NCBI GenBank assembly: GCA_002403305.1
Contig: DHHM01000011.1
Span: 4,164-68,163, forward strand
DNA length: 64,000 nucleotides
Origin: Bacteroidales bacterium UBA4772
GTDB taxonomy: Bacteria; Bacteroidota; Bacteroidia; Bacteroidales; VadinHA17
Direction of reading: 5' to 3'
The translations under genes were made by a program, and so were the position numbers. This document shows positions 43,466 to 51,777 of the stretch, piece after piece; the stretch's first letter is position 1, and each line of letters opens with the position of its first letter. The notes under the pieces were generated by a model. The model searched no databases, had not been told where the DNA came from, and worked only from the letters and a program-made list of their open reading frames with translations.

Positions 43466-43894
43466 TTACGATATCGAGATCGAACGGACCTTCTCCTTCT
43501 TCTTCTCTTCCTCCAGCCTGGGGATCTCAACATTCAGGATGCCATCCTTGTAGTTGGCTCCGATCTTATCACCGTTCACATCCTCAGGCAGATAGAAACT
43601 GCGGCAGAATGAACTGTAGCTGAACTCCCTGCGCTTGTACCCTTCAAGCTCCTCCTGCTTCTCTTCCTTGTGCTCCGATGAAATGGTCAGGACGTCATCC
43701 TTTACCTCAATGTGCAGATCCTTCTTGTCCATGCCCGGAACGGCAAGCTCAAGGTAGAAAGCCTTCTCGTCTTCCCTGATGTTAACTGCAGGCAGACTGC
43801 CGGTGTTCCTGTTAAAAGTCGGGAAGAAATCCTCATTCAAAAAATCCGACAACGTAAGCGGTTTGTAGTTCCTTCTGGTAATCATTGGTAACAT
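43466..43894 (-). CDS. Hsp20/alpha-crystallin small heat-shock protein
   Basis: A 142-aa ATP-independent chaperone that binds unfolding proteins. The alpha-crystallin domain covers about residues 35-130: VNIREDEKAFYLELAVPGMDKKDLHIEV, then YSSFCRSFYLPEDVNGDKI and the GILNVEIPRL strand. The C-terminal extension is Lys/Glu rich with a VRSISIS end. The start at 43894 (MLPMITRRNYKPL) is fixed by the strong ribosome site AGGAGG just before it, which is uncommon here. An upstream Met at 43933 is less likely. Confidence 0.94.
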   Translation of the reverse strand: MLPMITRRNYKPLTLSDFLNEDFFPTFNRNTGSLPAVNIREDEKAFYLELAVPGMDKKDLHIEVKDDVLTISSEHKEEKQEELEGYKRREFSYSSFCRSFYLPEDVNGDKIGANYKDGILNVEIPRLEEEKKKEKVRSISIS

Positions 43895-43899
43895 AGCAA

Positions 43900-43905
43900 C
43901 CTCCT
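43900..43905 (-). promoter_or_regulatory. Shine-Dalgarno sequence of hsp20
   Basis: AGGAGG on the minus strand lies five bases before the ATG at 43894. Such a perfect site is unusual in Bacteroidota, where most genes in this window have none. Confidence 0.7.
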
Positions 43906-44058
43906 TTTTTATTTTGTTTGACATTATTAGCATTTACACCCTCAATATTTCAATCTGCATGCCACCACCTACGGCCTGACACAATGGCATGAAACGCCCG
44001 AGGCCTGGTGACATAATGGCATTTTTGCCCGATTGGTTGCATAACCGGGAATTCTTTT

Positions 44059-44066
44059 TAATTTTG
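44059..44066 (+). promoter_or_regulatory. Candidate promoter for the AI-2E transporter-cydAB run
   Basis: TAATTTTG matches TAnnTTTG 61 bases before the AI-2E transporter gene. The gap 43895-44126 holds no gene. Confidence 0.45.
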
Positions 44067-44126
44067 AGATGAAGAGTTTGCTTGGTGCATGTGGCGTATG
44101 GATTAACAATCAGACCCTGATGAGCT

Positions 44127-45257
44127 ATGAATTCCACACTTCGTAATTTTCTGATCATTATAGGCATAGCGTTGCTGGTATATATCTTCTGGTATTTCAG
44201 GGGCATTTTTGTATACATACTGGCTGCAGGTGTGATATCACTGGTAGGGCGACCCATAGTTGATCTTCTGAACAGGATAAAAATATGGAAGTTCAGGTTC
44301 CCAAAGGCTCTGAGCTCCCTGATCACCCTGCTATTCCTGTACGGTCTCCTGGCCCTCTTTTTCGTGATCTTCATACCATTGATAACCAGGCAGATAGATG
44401 CACTATCGGGATTTGACGCCAGTTCACTGGTGCAGGGACTGCGTGAGCAGATCGACAAACTTGATGCGCTGTTAAGAAAAGTGTACAAGGAGATGCCGGC
44501 TGACAAAACCCTCTATGATATTGCCGTCGATACCATCTCCAACGTTCTCAATCCTTCATCAATAACCGATTTTGCAGGTAACATTGTTACGGTTATACGC
44601 AAGTTTATAGTAGCCTTTGTGGCGATAACATTCCTCTCCTTCTTCTTCCTCAAGGATGAGGGTCTCTTCAAGGAGACGGTGATGGTGATGGTGCCCGACC
44701 AGTACGAGAAAAGGATCAGGAATGTCCTTCACTCTATCAAACAGCTTCTGATAAGGTATTTTATAGGTATCATCATCCAGTGTTCAATCGTGCTGATCAA
44801 CATCACCATCGGCATGACCATAGTAGGCTTACCGTTCCAGCAGGCGCTGGTTATGGGCCTGATCATCGGTATCTTCAACGTGATACCCTATGTGGGCCCG
44901 TGGCTGGGAGGATCGGTAGCAGTGCTGATGGGCATGGCAACGGCAGTGACCACGGCAGGGTATCCTGCCATCTGGCTGTTGCTCATCTACATGGTGATAG
45001 TCATCGCCGCAACCCAGGCTATTGACAACAACCTCATCCAGCCGATGATCTATTCCCGCAGTGTCAATGCCCACCCCATTGAGATCTTCCTGGTGATCCT
45101 GGCGGTGGGCAGCTTTGCCGGCATCGCCGGCATGATCGTGGCGGTACCCTCGTATACCGCCCTGAGGGTCTTCGCACGGGAGTTCTTCAATAACTTCGGA
45201 CCGGTACGGAAGCTAACCACCGGCCTGGGAAAAGAGACAAAAAAAACGGCAGACTGA
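44127..45257 (+). CDS. AI-2E family transporter (PerM-like)
   Basis: A 376-aa membrane protein with about eight hydrophobic helices and the family core LGGSVAVLMGMATAV, IYMVIVIAATQAIDNNLIQPMI and AHPIEIFLVILAVGSFAGIAGMIVAVP. The named member exports the quorum signal AI-2, but most members have no known substrate, and a cation or metabolite role is equally possible. The gene ends three bases before the DUF4492 gene of the cytochrome bd operon and may be co-transcribed with it. Confidence 0.9.
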   Translation: MNSTLRNFLIIIGIALLVYIFWYFRGIFVYILAAGVISLVGRPIVDLLNRIKIWKFRFPKALSSLITLLFLYGLLALFFVIFIPLITRQIDALSGFDASSLVQGLREQIDKLDALLRKVYKEMPADKTLYDIAVDTISNVLNPSSITDFAGNIVTVIRKFIVAFVAITFLSFFFLKDEGLFKETVMVMVPDQYEKRIRNVLHSIKQLLIRYFIGIIIQCSIVLINITIGMTIVGLPFQQALVMGLIIGIFNVIPYVGPWLGGSVAVLMGMATAVTTAGYPAIWLLLIYMVIVIAATQAIDNNLIQPMIYSRSVNAHPIEIFLVILAVGSFAGIAGMIVAVPSYTALRVFAREFFNNFGPVRKLTTGLGKETKKTAD

Positions 45258-45260
45258 GAG

Positions 45261-45488
45261 ATGGCACGACTATTTTCCGCCCTGGGCAGAGTTGCACGCT
45301 TCTATTATGACGGGTTTCGAACCATGTCATGGTGGGGAAACAGGGTGTGGATCATCATCCTCGTCAAGCTCTTCATTATGTTTCTCATACTTAAACTGTT
45401 CTTTTTCCCTGATTTCCTGAAGACAAATTTCAGTTCCGACAGGGAACGGGGAGACTATGTTCTGGAACAACTAACCGGTAACAGCTGA
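45261..45488 (+). CDS. DUF4492 small membrane protein of the cytochrome bd operon
   Basis: A 75-aa protein with one membrane helix (about 27-46, VWIIILVKLFIMFLILKLFF) and the N-terminal FYYDGFRTMSWWG typical of DUF4492. In Bacteroidota this family is consistently encoded just before cydA, as here (four-base gap). It probably is an accessory subunit or assembly factor of the bd oxidase, comparable in place to the small CydX/CydS proteins, although that equivalence is not proven. Confidence 0.88.
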   Translation: MARLFSALGRVARFYYDGFRTMSWWGNRVWIIILVKLFIMFLILKLFFFPDFLKTNFSSDRERGDYVLEQLTGNS

Positions 45489-45492
45489 CAAT

Positions 45493-47058
45493 ATGATCGA
45501 AAATTTTGATCTCTCACTCGTTAACTGGTCGAGGGCGCAGTTCGCCCTGACGGCCATGTACCATTGGCTCTTTGTCCCCCTGACACTGGGTCTCTCGTTC
45601 ATACTGGCGTTCATGGAGACCATCTATGTCCGCACGGGCGATGAGATATGGAAAAGGATCACAAAGTTCTGGATGACACTCTTCGGCATCAACTTCGCCA
45701 TAGGAGTGGCCACGGGTATCATCCTGGAATTTGAATTCGGTACCAACTGGTCCAACTACTCATGGTTCGTGGGTGACATCTTCGGGGCTCCCCTGGCCAT
45801 TGAAGGTATTCTCGCCTTTTTCCTTGAATCCACATTTATTGCAGTTATGTTCTTCGGGTGGAACAAGGTGAGCAGGAAGTTTCACCTGGCATCCACCTGG
45901 CTCGTGGCGATAGGTGCCAACCTGTCGGCACTCTGGATACTGATCGCCAACGCCTGGATGGAAAACCCCGTGGGGATGGCATTCAATCCCGACACTGCCC
46001 GCAACGAGATGAACAGCTTCCGTGAGGTGGTGTTCAACCCGGTGGCCATTGACAAGTTCACCCACACCGTGACCTCGGGTTTCGTGCTTGCCTCGGTGTT
46101 TGTCGTTGGCATCAGCGCCTGGTTCCTGATACGCAGGAGAGAGCAGATGCTTGCCATAAAGAGCATACTGACTGCAGGCATCTTCGGGCTGGTATCATCG
46201 CTGCTGGTGGCATTCACCGGTGACACCTCGGCCCGCACCCTGGCAAAGGTGCAGCCTGTCAAGTTCGCCGCCATGGAGGCCCTCTACGAGGGAAGAACGG
46301 ATGCCGGACTGACGGTCATCGGTGCCCTGGATGACAGCGGTGAGAGGATAGGTGAGAAGAAGGTCCATGACGTCAGGCTGAAGATCGAGATCCCAAAGCT
46401 GCTCTCCATCATGACAACCGGCAAGGGTAGCGGCTATGTGCCGGGGATAAAGGACCTGGTGAACGGCAACCCTGAAAGGGGCATACTCTCGGTGCAGGAG
46501 ATGATGAACCGCGGGACTTATGCCCGGCAGGTGCTCACCGACTACAAGATGGCAAAGGAGATCGGCGACACGGAGAGCATGACCTCACTGGCAGCCATGT
46601 TTGAAGACCGCGATTTCGTTGACAATTACTTCAGGTACTTCGGGTACAGCTATTTTGAACATCCGTGGCAGGTGATACCCTCAGTGCCTGTGACCTTCTA
46701 CAGCTTCCGCATCATGGTGGGGCTCGGCTTCTTCTTTATACTTCTGTTTGCTCTTGCCCTCTGGTTTTACCGGCGCCAGAGCCTTGAACGAAACAAATGG
46801 TTCCTCTGGCTCGCCCTCCTCTCAATACCCCTGGCATATCTTGCCAGTGAGCTGGGATGGGTAGTTACGGAGATGGGCCGCCAGCCATGGATAATACAGA
46901 ACCTCATGCCGGTAAACGTTGCCGTCTCGAACATCAGCACCGGCACGGTGCAGACAACCTTCTGGCTCTTTGCCGTGCTCTTCACAGCACTGCTCATAGC
47001 AGAGGTTTCCATTATGGTTAGACAGATCAAAACAGGACCAAAACAGAAGGAGGAGTAA
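45493..47058 (+). CDS. cydA: Cytochrome bd quinol oxidase subunit I
   Basis: A 521-aa inner-membrane subunit that oxidises quinol and holds haems b558, b595 and d, reducing O2 to water at low oxygen. WSRAQFALTAMYHWLFVPLTLG contains the N-terminal haem His. Helix motifs GINFAIGVATGIILEFEFGTNWSNYSW and GRQPW (462-466) are conserved. The Q-loop region between about 250 and 385 is present and moderately long, with the GERIGEKK and GYVPGIKDLVNGNPERG stretches. The cydB gene follows after three bases. Confidence 0.97.
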   Translation: MIENFDLSLVNWSRAQFALTAMYHWLFVPLTLGLSFILAFMETIYVRTGDEIWKRITKFWMTLFGINFAIGVATGIILEFEFGTNWSNYSWFVGDIFGAPLAIEGILAFFLESTFIAVMFFGWNKVSRKFHLASTWLVAIGANLSALWILIANAWMENPVGMAFNPDTARNEMNSFREVVFNPVAIDKFTHTVTSGFVLASVFVVGISAWFLIRRREQMLAIKSILTAGIFGLVSSLLVAFTGDTSARTLAKVQPVKFAAMEALYEGRTDAGLTVIGALDDSGERIGEKKVHDVRLKIEIPKLLSIMTTGKGSGYVPGIKDLVNGNPERGILSVQEMMNRGTYARQVLTDYKMAKEIGDTESMTSLAAMFEDRDFVDNYFRYFGYSYFEHPWQVIPSVPVTFYSFRIMVGLGFFFILLFALALWFYRRQSLERNKWFLWLALLSIPLAYLASELGWVVTEMGRQPWIIQNLMPVNVAVSNISTGTVQTTFWLFAVLFTALLIAEVSIMVRQIKTGPKQKEE

Positions 47059-47061
47059 GTC

Positions 47062-48189
47062 ATGACATATCTGATAACACACGCGTTCCTGCAAAGTTAC
47101 TGGTGGATGATAATATCTCTTCTCGCCGGTCTCCTGGTCTTCCTGATGTTCGTTCAGGGAGGGCAGTCGTTTATATTCTCACTGCCGCGCAATGACATGC
47201 AACGCAAGATGATGGTCAACGCCCTGGGTCGCAAGTGGGAGTTCACATTCACCACCCTGGTCACCTTCGGCGGCACCCTCTTTGCATCGTTCCCCCTCTT
47301 CTATGCCACCAGTTTCGGGGGAGCATACTGGGTCTGGATGGCCATCCTGTTCAGCTTCATCATCCAGGCAGTGGCATACGAGTACCGCTCCAAGCCTTCC
47401 AACGTATACGGCACCAGCCTCTTTGACACCTTCCTCTTCATCAACGGCAGCGTCGGCCCCTTCCTGATAGGGGTGGTCGTCGCAACCTTCTTTACCGGCT
47501 CGGACTTCACCCTCGACCTCTTCAACAGGGTCACCTGGGGCTCTGGATGGCACGGTCTGGAGGCGCTCATCAACCCGGTCAACCTGCTGCTTGGGTTTGC
47601 CGTACTCTTCCTGGTAAGGGTGCTGGGGCTGATGTATCTGTCAAACACCATCGATGATGCGGAGATGGCTGTCATCATCAGAAAAGCCCTTGCACGGAAT
47701 GCTGTACCGTTCCTGATCTTCTTCCTTGCATTCGTCGCTGTCATACTTACCGGAAAGGGATTTATGAGCTCACCGGCAGGCGAGGTCACCATGGTGAAAT
47801 ATCACTATCTCCATAACCTTGTCACCAACCCCCTGACCCTGATATTTTTTGCGGGTGGGGTGGTGCTTGTGCTTGTCTCTCTCTGGCTTGCCCTATTCAA
47901 AAACTCCGACAAGGCCATCTGGTATGCCGGTTTCGGAACAGTACCTGTGGTGATGGCTCTTTTCTTCATGGCCGGATACGGAGATACAGCCTTCTATCCC
48001 TCCACTGCCGCCCTGCAGAGTTCGCTGACGCTGGAGAATTCATCATCGAGCCTGTTCACCCTCAGGACCATGATGTACGTCTCCTTTATCATTCCCTTTG
48101 TGGTTGCTTACATATGGTATACCTGGCGTTCGATCAACCGCAAAAGAATTAACAGTGAGGAGATGAACGGTGATGATCATATGTACTGA
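47062..48189 (+). CDS. cydB: Cytochrome bd quinol oxidase subunit II
   Basis: A 375-aa inner-membrane partner of CydA with about nine hydrophobic helices. The N-terminal QSYWWMIISLLAGLLVFLMFVQGGQ, YEYRSKPSNVYG and the C-terminal region with YVSFIIPFVVAYIWYTWR match CydB. It stabilises the oxidase and contributes to proton release. The family is longest in Bacteroidota, and the length here agrees. This completes the DUF4492-CydA-CydB operon. Confidence 0.96.
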   Translation: MTYLITHAFLQSYWWMIISLLAGLLVFLMFVQGGQSFIFSLPRNDMQRKMMVNALGRKWEFTFTTLVTFGGTLFASFPLFYATSFGGAYWVWMAILFSFIIQAVAYEYRSKPSNVYGTSLFDTFLFINGSVGPFLIGVVVATFFTGSDFTLDLFNRVTWGSGWHGLEALINPVNLLLGFAVLFLVRVLGLMYLSNTIDDAEMAVIIRKALARNAVPFLIFFLAFVAVILTGKGFMSSPAGEVTMVKYHYLHNLVTNPLTLIFFAGGVVLVLVSLWLALFKNSDKAIWYAGFGTVPVVMALFFMAGYGDTAFYPSTAALQSSLTLENSSSSLFTLRTMMYVSFIIPFVVAYIWYTWRSINRKRINSEEMNGDDHMY

Positions 48190-48230
48190 TCTTTATTAAA
48201 CAGTGAGGGGCGCATGCAGGGAGTAAAGTG

Positions 48231-49352
48231 ATGGAGGCAGCTGAGATAGGTTCATGGGGGTTCGGAGAGGCCCCGCTGATAATCGCGGGGCCCTGCAGCG
48301 CCGAGAGTGAGGAGCAGCTTCTCGTGACAGCCCGGGCCCTGAAGGCCACGGGCAGGGTTCATATCCTGAGGGCCGGGCTCTGGAAACCGCGCTCACGGCC
48401 CTCCTCCTTCGGGGGTGAGGGCTACAAAGCCCTGGAATGGCTCCGTACGGTGAAGCAGGAGACCGGGCTGCCAGTAGCCGTGGAGGTGGCCTCCCCGTTG
48501 CATGCGGAGGCCTGCATGAAGGCAGGGATAGACGTGGTGTGGCTCGGCGCGCGTACTGTATCTAATCCTTTCAGTGTTGACGAGATCGTGGCTGCCCTCA
48601 GGGGTACAAATCAGCCTGTGCTGGTGAAGAACCCTCTGGGTCCTGACCTGGAACTGTGGCAGGGAGCCATTGAGAGAGTCCATGCGGCAGGCATTGAAAA
48701 GATCGCGGCTATCCACCGCGGATTCACGCCCTATGAGAAGAACCGCTACCGTAATATACCCAAATGGGAGCTGGCCATTGAGCTGCGCAGCCGCATCCCC
48801 TCACTGCCGGTGCTGTGTGACCCCAGCCACATGACGGGCAGGGCTGACCTTGTGCCCGGAATGGCACAGAAAGCGCTCGACCTGAATATGGCAGGATTGA
48901 TGGTTGAGGTGCACCATGATCCCCATAACGCACTGAGCGACAAGGAGCAACAGCTCGACATCCCCTCATTCAAAAAAATGATGGAGAGGCTGGTGTTCCG
49001 GGCTTCCACATCCGATGACACCGGATTCCGGAACAGGCTCGGGGAGATGAGGGACAGGATAGATTCAATTGATAATCAGATTATTGAACTGGTGGCGTCA
49101 CGCATGAGGATAAGCAGGGAGATGGGCGAGTTCAAGTGCCTTAACGACATAACCATATTCCAGCTCGAGAGATGGCTCGAGATACTGCAGACAAGAACAA
49201 GCCACGGTGTCGCCGAAGAGCTCGACAGAGTGTTCGTCGGGAAACTTATACGCCTCATTCATGAGGAGTCGATACGCTGCCAGGAGAAGGTGATGGAGGA
49301 ATTAAGGGAGAGGGGTGGTTGCCCTCCTGCGGATCAGGGCGGTGATGAATGA
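48231..49352 (+). CDS. Bifunctional DAHP synthase/chorismate mutase
   Basis: A 373-aa cytoplasmic enzyme catalysing the first step of the shikimate pathway and, in its C-terminal domain, chorismate to prephenate. The DAHP synthase part (residues 1-265, type I beta/KDOPS-like) shows IIAGPCSAESEEQLL, WKPRSRPSSFGGEG, VKNPLGPDLELW, AIHRGFTP and CDPSHMTGR (metal and PEP binding). The chorismate mutase part (about 275-360) starts LGEMRDRIDSIDNQIIELVASRM. The ATG at 48231 is preferred to a GTG at 48228. Its last 51 bases overlap the end of the convergent pssA gene. Confidence 0.94.
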   Translation: MEAAEIGSWGFGEAPLIIAGPCSAESEEQLLVTARALKATGRVHILRAGLWKPRSRPSSFGGEGYKALEWLRTVKQETGLPVAVEVASPLHAEACMKAGIDVVWLGARTVSNPFSVDEIVAALRGTNQPVLVKNPLGPDLELWQGAIERVHAAGIEKIAAIHRGFTPYEKNRYRNIPKWELAIELRSRIPSLPVLCDPSHMTGRADLVPGMAQKALDLNMAGLMVEVHHDPHNALSDKEQQLDIPSFKKMMERLVFRASTSDDTGFRNRLGEMRDRIDSIDNQIIELVASRMRISREMGEFKCLNDITIFQLERWLEILQTRTSHGVAEELDRVFVGKLIRLIHEESIRCQEKVMEELRERGGCPPADQGGDE

Positions 49353-50015
49353 GATTGCGATGTATAAGGCCATGATCAGTGGCAGCGCGTCCACCCTGAA
49401 GAGCACCAGAAGCAATATGACGGCTACGGCAAAGACGTAACGCTCTTCGTTTCCCTTCCATTGCATTCCGGTAATCTTCAGAGAAAACATCCTCGTCCTG
49501 ATAAGCATCATCACCGCAAGGGTGAGAGAGAGTATGGAGAGAAACCAGGGTGACGCTGTCACTGTGTCGTAGATGGGACTGTCACTGTATGCAGCAGAAA
49601 GCACGAAGGATACGACGGTGAAGGCGCTGGCCGGGGTGGCCAAACCTCTGAAGGAGTTTGACTGGGTGGTGTCATTATTGAATATTGCGAGTCGCAACGC
49701 CGACGCTGCAGGTATCAGCGCGGCAACCGCAAAGGCTGGCAGAGTGGCCACGCCGGCAGTGACAAGCATGCTGAAGAGAATAGCACCGGGGGCAACGCCG
49801 AAGGTGACCACATCAGCCAGGCTGTCGAGGTCCTTTCCAATAGACGAATAGGCTTTAAGCAGCCTGGCCGCAAATCCGTCGGAAAAATCGAGCAGCATGC
49901 CAGCCATGATGCAGAATGCTGCGTACTCATTGTAACCTTTTACAGAACAGATGATTGCGGCAAAGCCGGTCACCAGGTTGAGCAGTGTCAGGGTGTTGGG
50001 TATCTGTTTTATCAT
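49302..50015 (-). CDS. pssA: CDP-diacylglycerol--serine O-phosphatidyltransferase
   Basis: A 237-aa membrane enzyme making phosphatidylserine. The CDP-alcohol phosphatidyltransferase motif is visible as DFSDGFAARLLKAYSSIGKD followed by LDSLADVVTFGVAPG. Six or so hydrophobic helices fit. Together with CdsA and Psd encoded 8-9 kb away it supplies phosphatidylethanolamine. The C-terminal 17 codons overlap the end of the DAHP synthase/chorismate mutase gene on the other strand. The gene is divergent from the HAD phosphatase. Confidence 0.95.
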   Translation of the reverse strand: MIKQIPNTLTLLNLVTGFAAIICSVKGYNEYAAFCIMAGMLLDFSDGFAARLLKAYSSIGKDLDSLADVVTFGVAPGAILFSMLVTAGVATLPAFAVAALIPAASALRLAIFNNDTTQSNSFRGLATPASAFTVVSFVLSAAYSDSPIYDTVTASPWFLSILSLTLAVMMLIRTRMFSLKITGMQWKGNEERYVFAVAVILLLVLFRVDALPLIMALYIAISFITALIRRRATTPLP

Positions 50016-50069
50016 GATACTTCTTGAGGCACTGCTAAATTACAATATTCCGGGCAACTATTATTTGAT

Positions 50070-50077
50070 TATTTTTG
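50070..50077 (+). promoter_or_regulatory. Candidate promoter for the HAD phosphatase gene
   Basis: TATTTTTG matches TAnnTTTG ten bases before the ATG at 50088, so the transcript would be nearly leaderless. Confidence 0.5.
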
Positions 50078-50087
50078 TTGACGGATT

Positions 50088-50510
50088 ATGAGAGATCTGA
50101 CAAATATTAAAATTGCAATTGATTTTGACGGTACCATCGTCGACCATGAGTATCCAGCCATCGGCAAGGAGAAGCTCTTTGCCTTCATCACCCTGAAGGA
50201 GTTGCAGAAGAGAGGGGCGCTGCTGATATTGTGGACCTTCCGCACCGGCAGGGAGCTGGAGGAGGCCGTGGACTACTGCCGTCAGAACGGCATTGAGTTC
50301 TATGCCGTGAATAAGAATTATCCTGAAGAGGTTTGTGTGGAAGATACGCCGCGAAAGATCAACGTCGATATTTTCATTGATGACAAGAATGCCGGCGGCT
50401 TCCCGGGATGGGGCGAAGTGCTCAATATGATAGACCCATGGTCGGAGAGAGAAGAGGATGCTATGCGTGCTATCAAAACGAGACGTTTCAGCCTGTTCGG
50501 AAAAAAATAG
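50088..50510 (+). CDS. HAD-superfamily phosphatase (BT0820-like)
   Basis: A 140-aa cytoplasmic protein with HAD motif I in IKIAIDFDGTIVDHEYP (Asp nucleophile and acid), motif II in ILWTFRTGRELEEAV, and a late Asp pair in VDIFIDDKNAGG (motif IV). There is little or no cap domain, as in the BT0820-type group. It probably hydrolyses a small phosphate ester, with the substrate unknown. The next gene starts ten bases later, suggesting shared transcription with the glutaminyl cyclase. Confidence 0.85.
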   Translation: MRDLTNIKIAIDFDGTIVDHEYPAIGKEKLFAFITLKELQKRGALLILWTFRTGRELEEAVDYCRQNGIEFYAVNKNYPEEVCVEDTPRKINVDIFIDDKNAGGFPGWGEVLNMIDPWSEREEDAMRAIKTRRFSLFGKK

Positions 50511-50520
50511 AGTCAGCAAG

Positions 50521-51636
50521 ATGAAAAGAGACACCCTCAATGTTTTTCTGTTTCTCCTCATACTGGTATCGGTGATATCATGTTCGGGCTCGGCCGGCAA
50601 GTCGAAAGAGGTTGCAGCCGTGAAGAGTGACAGCGAACCTGATGCCATGCCTGCCAGGAGGCTCATAGAGGTGGTGTCGCCAGCCGACAATTCAACCCTG
50701 GCCTGCAATGAGAAGATAGGATTCTCTGTCACCCGCGCTGCCGGACAGAACAGCGTGGACTCAGTGCAACTGTGGGTCGACGGCGTCCATAAAACCACCA
50801 TAAAAACCCTGCCTGCAACCCTGGAGCTGGAGGGCAGCGGGTCGCCCGGCAGGGTGTCACTGAGGGCCGTGGCTTTCTCCCCGTCAGCAAAACCACAGAC
50901 GGTGACACTGTTTGTCACCATGCTCTCAGACATAGTGCCTGTGACCTGGCGCTACCGCGTAGTAAACAGCTACCCCCATGACCGTCGTGCCTACACACAG
51001 GGGCTGGTCTATGACGACGGCTTCTTTTACGAGAGCACAGGCCAGATGGGAGAGTCATCGCTGAGAAAGGTGGAGGCAGAGACAGGCAAGGTGGTGAGCC
51101 AGGTAAACCTCGACGGCTCTCTCTTCGGAGAGGGGCTCGCCCTGCTTGGCGACCGGATCTACCAGCTTACCTGGACCACCAAAGTGGGTTTCGTTTATGA
51201 AAAATCAACACTCAGACAGATCAGCAGGATTTATTACCAGACACAGGGATGGGGACTGGCTACCATTGGAGATTCCCTCGCCATGAGCGACGGCACTAAT
51301 GTTTTATGGTTTCTCGATCCTGACTTCAATGTGCTGTCATCGGTTGATGTGTGGGATAACAAAGGAATGGTCGACAATCTCAACGAGATGGAGATGATCG
51401 ATGGCGAACTATGGGCAAATATCTGGCAGACAGACCATATTGCACGCATTGACCCCTTGTCAGGGAAGGTGCTCGGCTATGTTGAGCTGGGCAATATACT
51501 GCCACATGAGGAACAGACCCGTGAGACCGATGTCCTCAATGGGATAGCATGGGATGCAGAGAACAGGCGCATCTTCGTCACAGGCAAATACTGGCCAAAA
51601 CTCTTCGAGATTACCGTCACCGCCCGGAAGAGATGA
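50521..51636 (+). CDS. Glutaminyl-peptide cyclotransferase lipoprotein
   Basis: A 371-aa lipoprotein (lipobox VSVISC near residue 21) with an N-terminal Ig-like segment and a C-terminal beta-propeller of the plant/bacterial glutamine cyclotransferase type. Motifs are YPHDRRAYTQGLVYDDGFFYESTG, FGEGLALLGDRIYQLTW, GWGLATIGDSLAMSDG, NEMEMIDGELWANIW and DVLNGIAWDAENRRIFVTGKYWPKLFE. These enzymes turn an N-terminal Gln into pyroglutamate. In Bacteroidota many exported proteins have Gln at position 1 after signal-peptide cleavage, and several in this window do, so they are probable substrates. Confidence 0.9.
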   Translation: MKRDTLNVFLFLLILVSVISCSGSAGKSKEVAAVKSDSEPDAMPARRLIEVVSPADNSTLACNEKIGFSVTRAAGQNSVDSVQLWVDGVHKTTIKTLPATLELEGSGSPGRVSLRAVAFSPSAKPQTVTLFVTMLSDIVPVTWRYRVVNSYPHDRRAYTQGLVYDDGFFYESTGQMGESSLRKVEAETGKVVSQVNLDGSLFGEGLALLGDRIYQLTWTTKVGFVYEKSTLRQISRIYYQTQGWGLATIGDSLAMSDGTNVLWFLDPDFNVLSSVDVWDNKGMVDNLNEMEMIDGELWANIWQTDHIARIDPLSGKVLGYVELGNILPHEEQTRETDVLNGIAWDAENRRIFVTGKYWPKLFEITVTARKR

Positions 51637-51737
51637 CCCCGCGGGCACCCCTGGCGTTGTTAAAAACGTGTTAATAATCACGCAGAAAATGTTTACAATT
51701 ACAAACTTGCCCGAGTTTCCCGGCAGGTCAATAATTG

Positions 51738-51745
51738 TAAATTTG
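51738..51745 (+). promoter_or_regulatory. Candidate promoter for parAB
   Basis: TAAATTTG matches TAnnTTTG 33 bases before the parA ATG. Confidence 0.5.
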
Positions 51746-51777
51746 AGGCTCATTAATTTAAGGACGAAAGGGATCAT

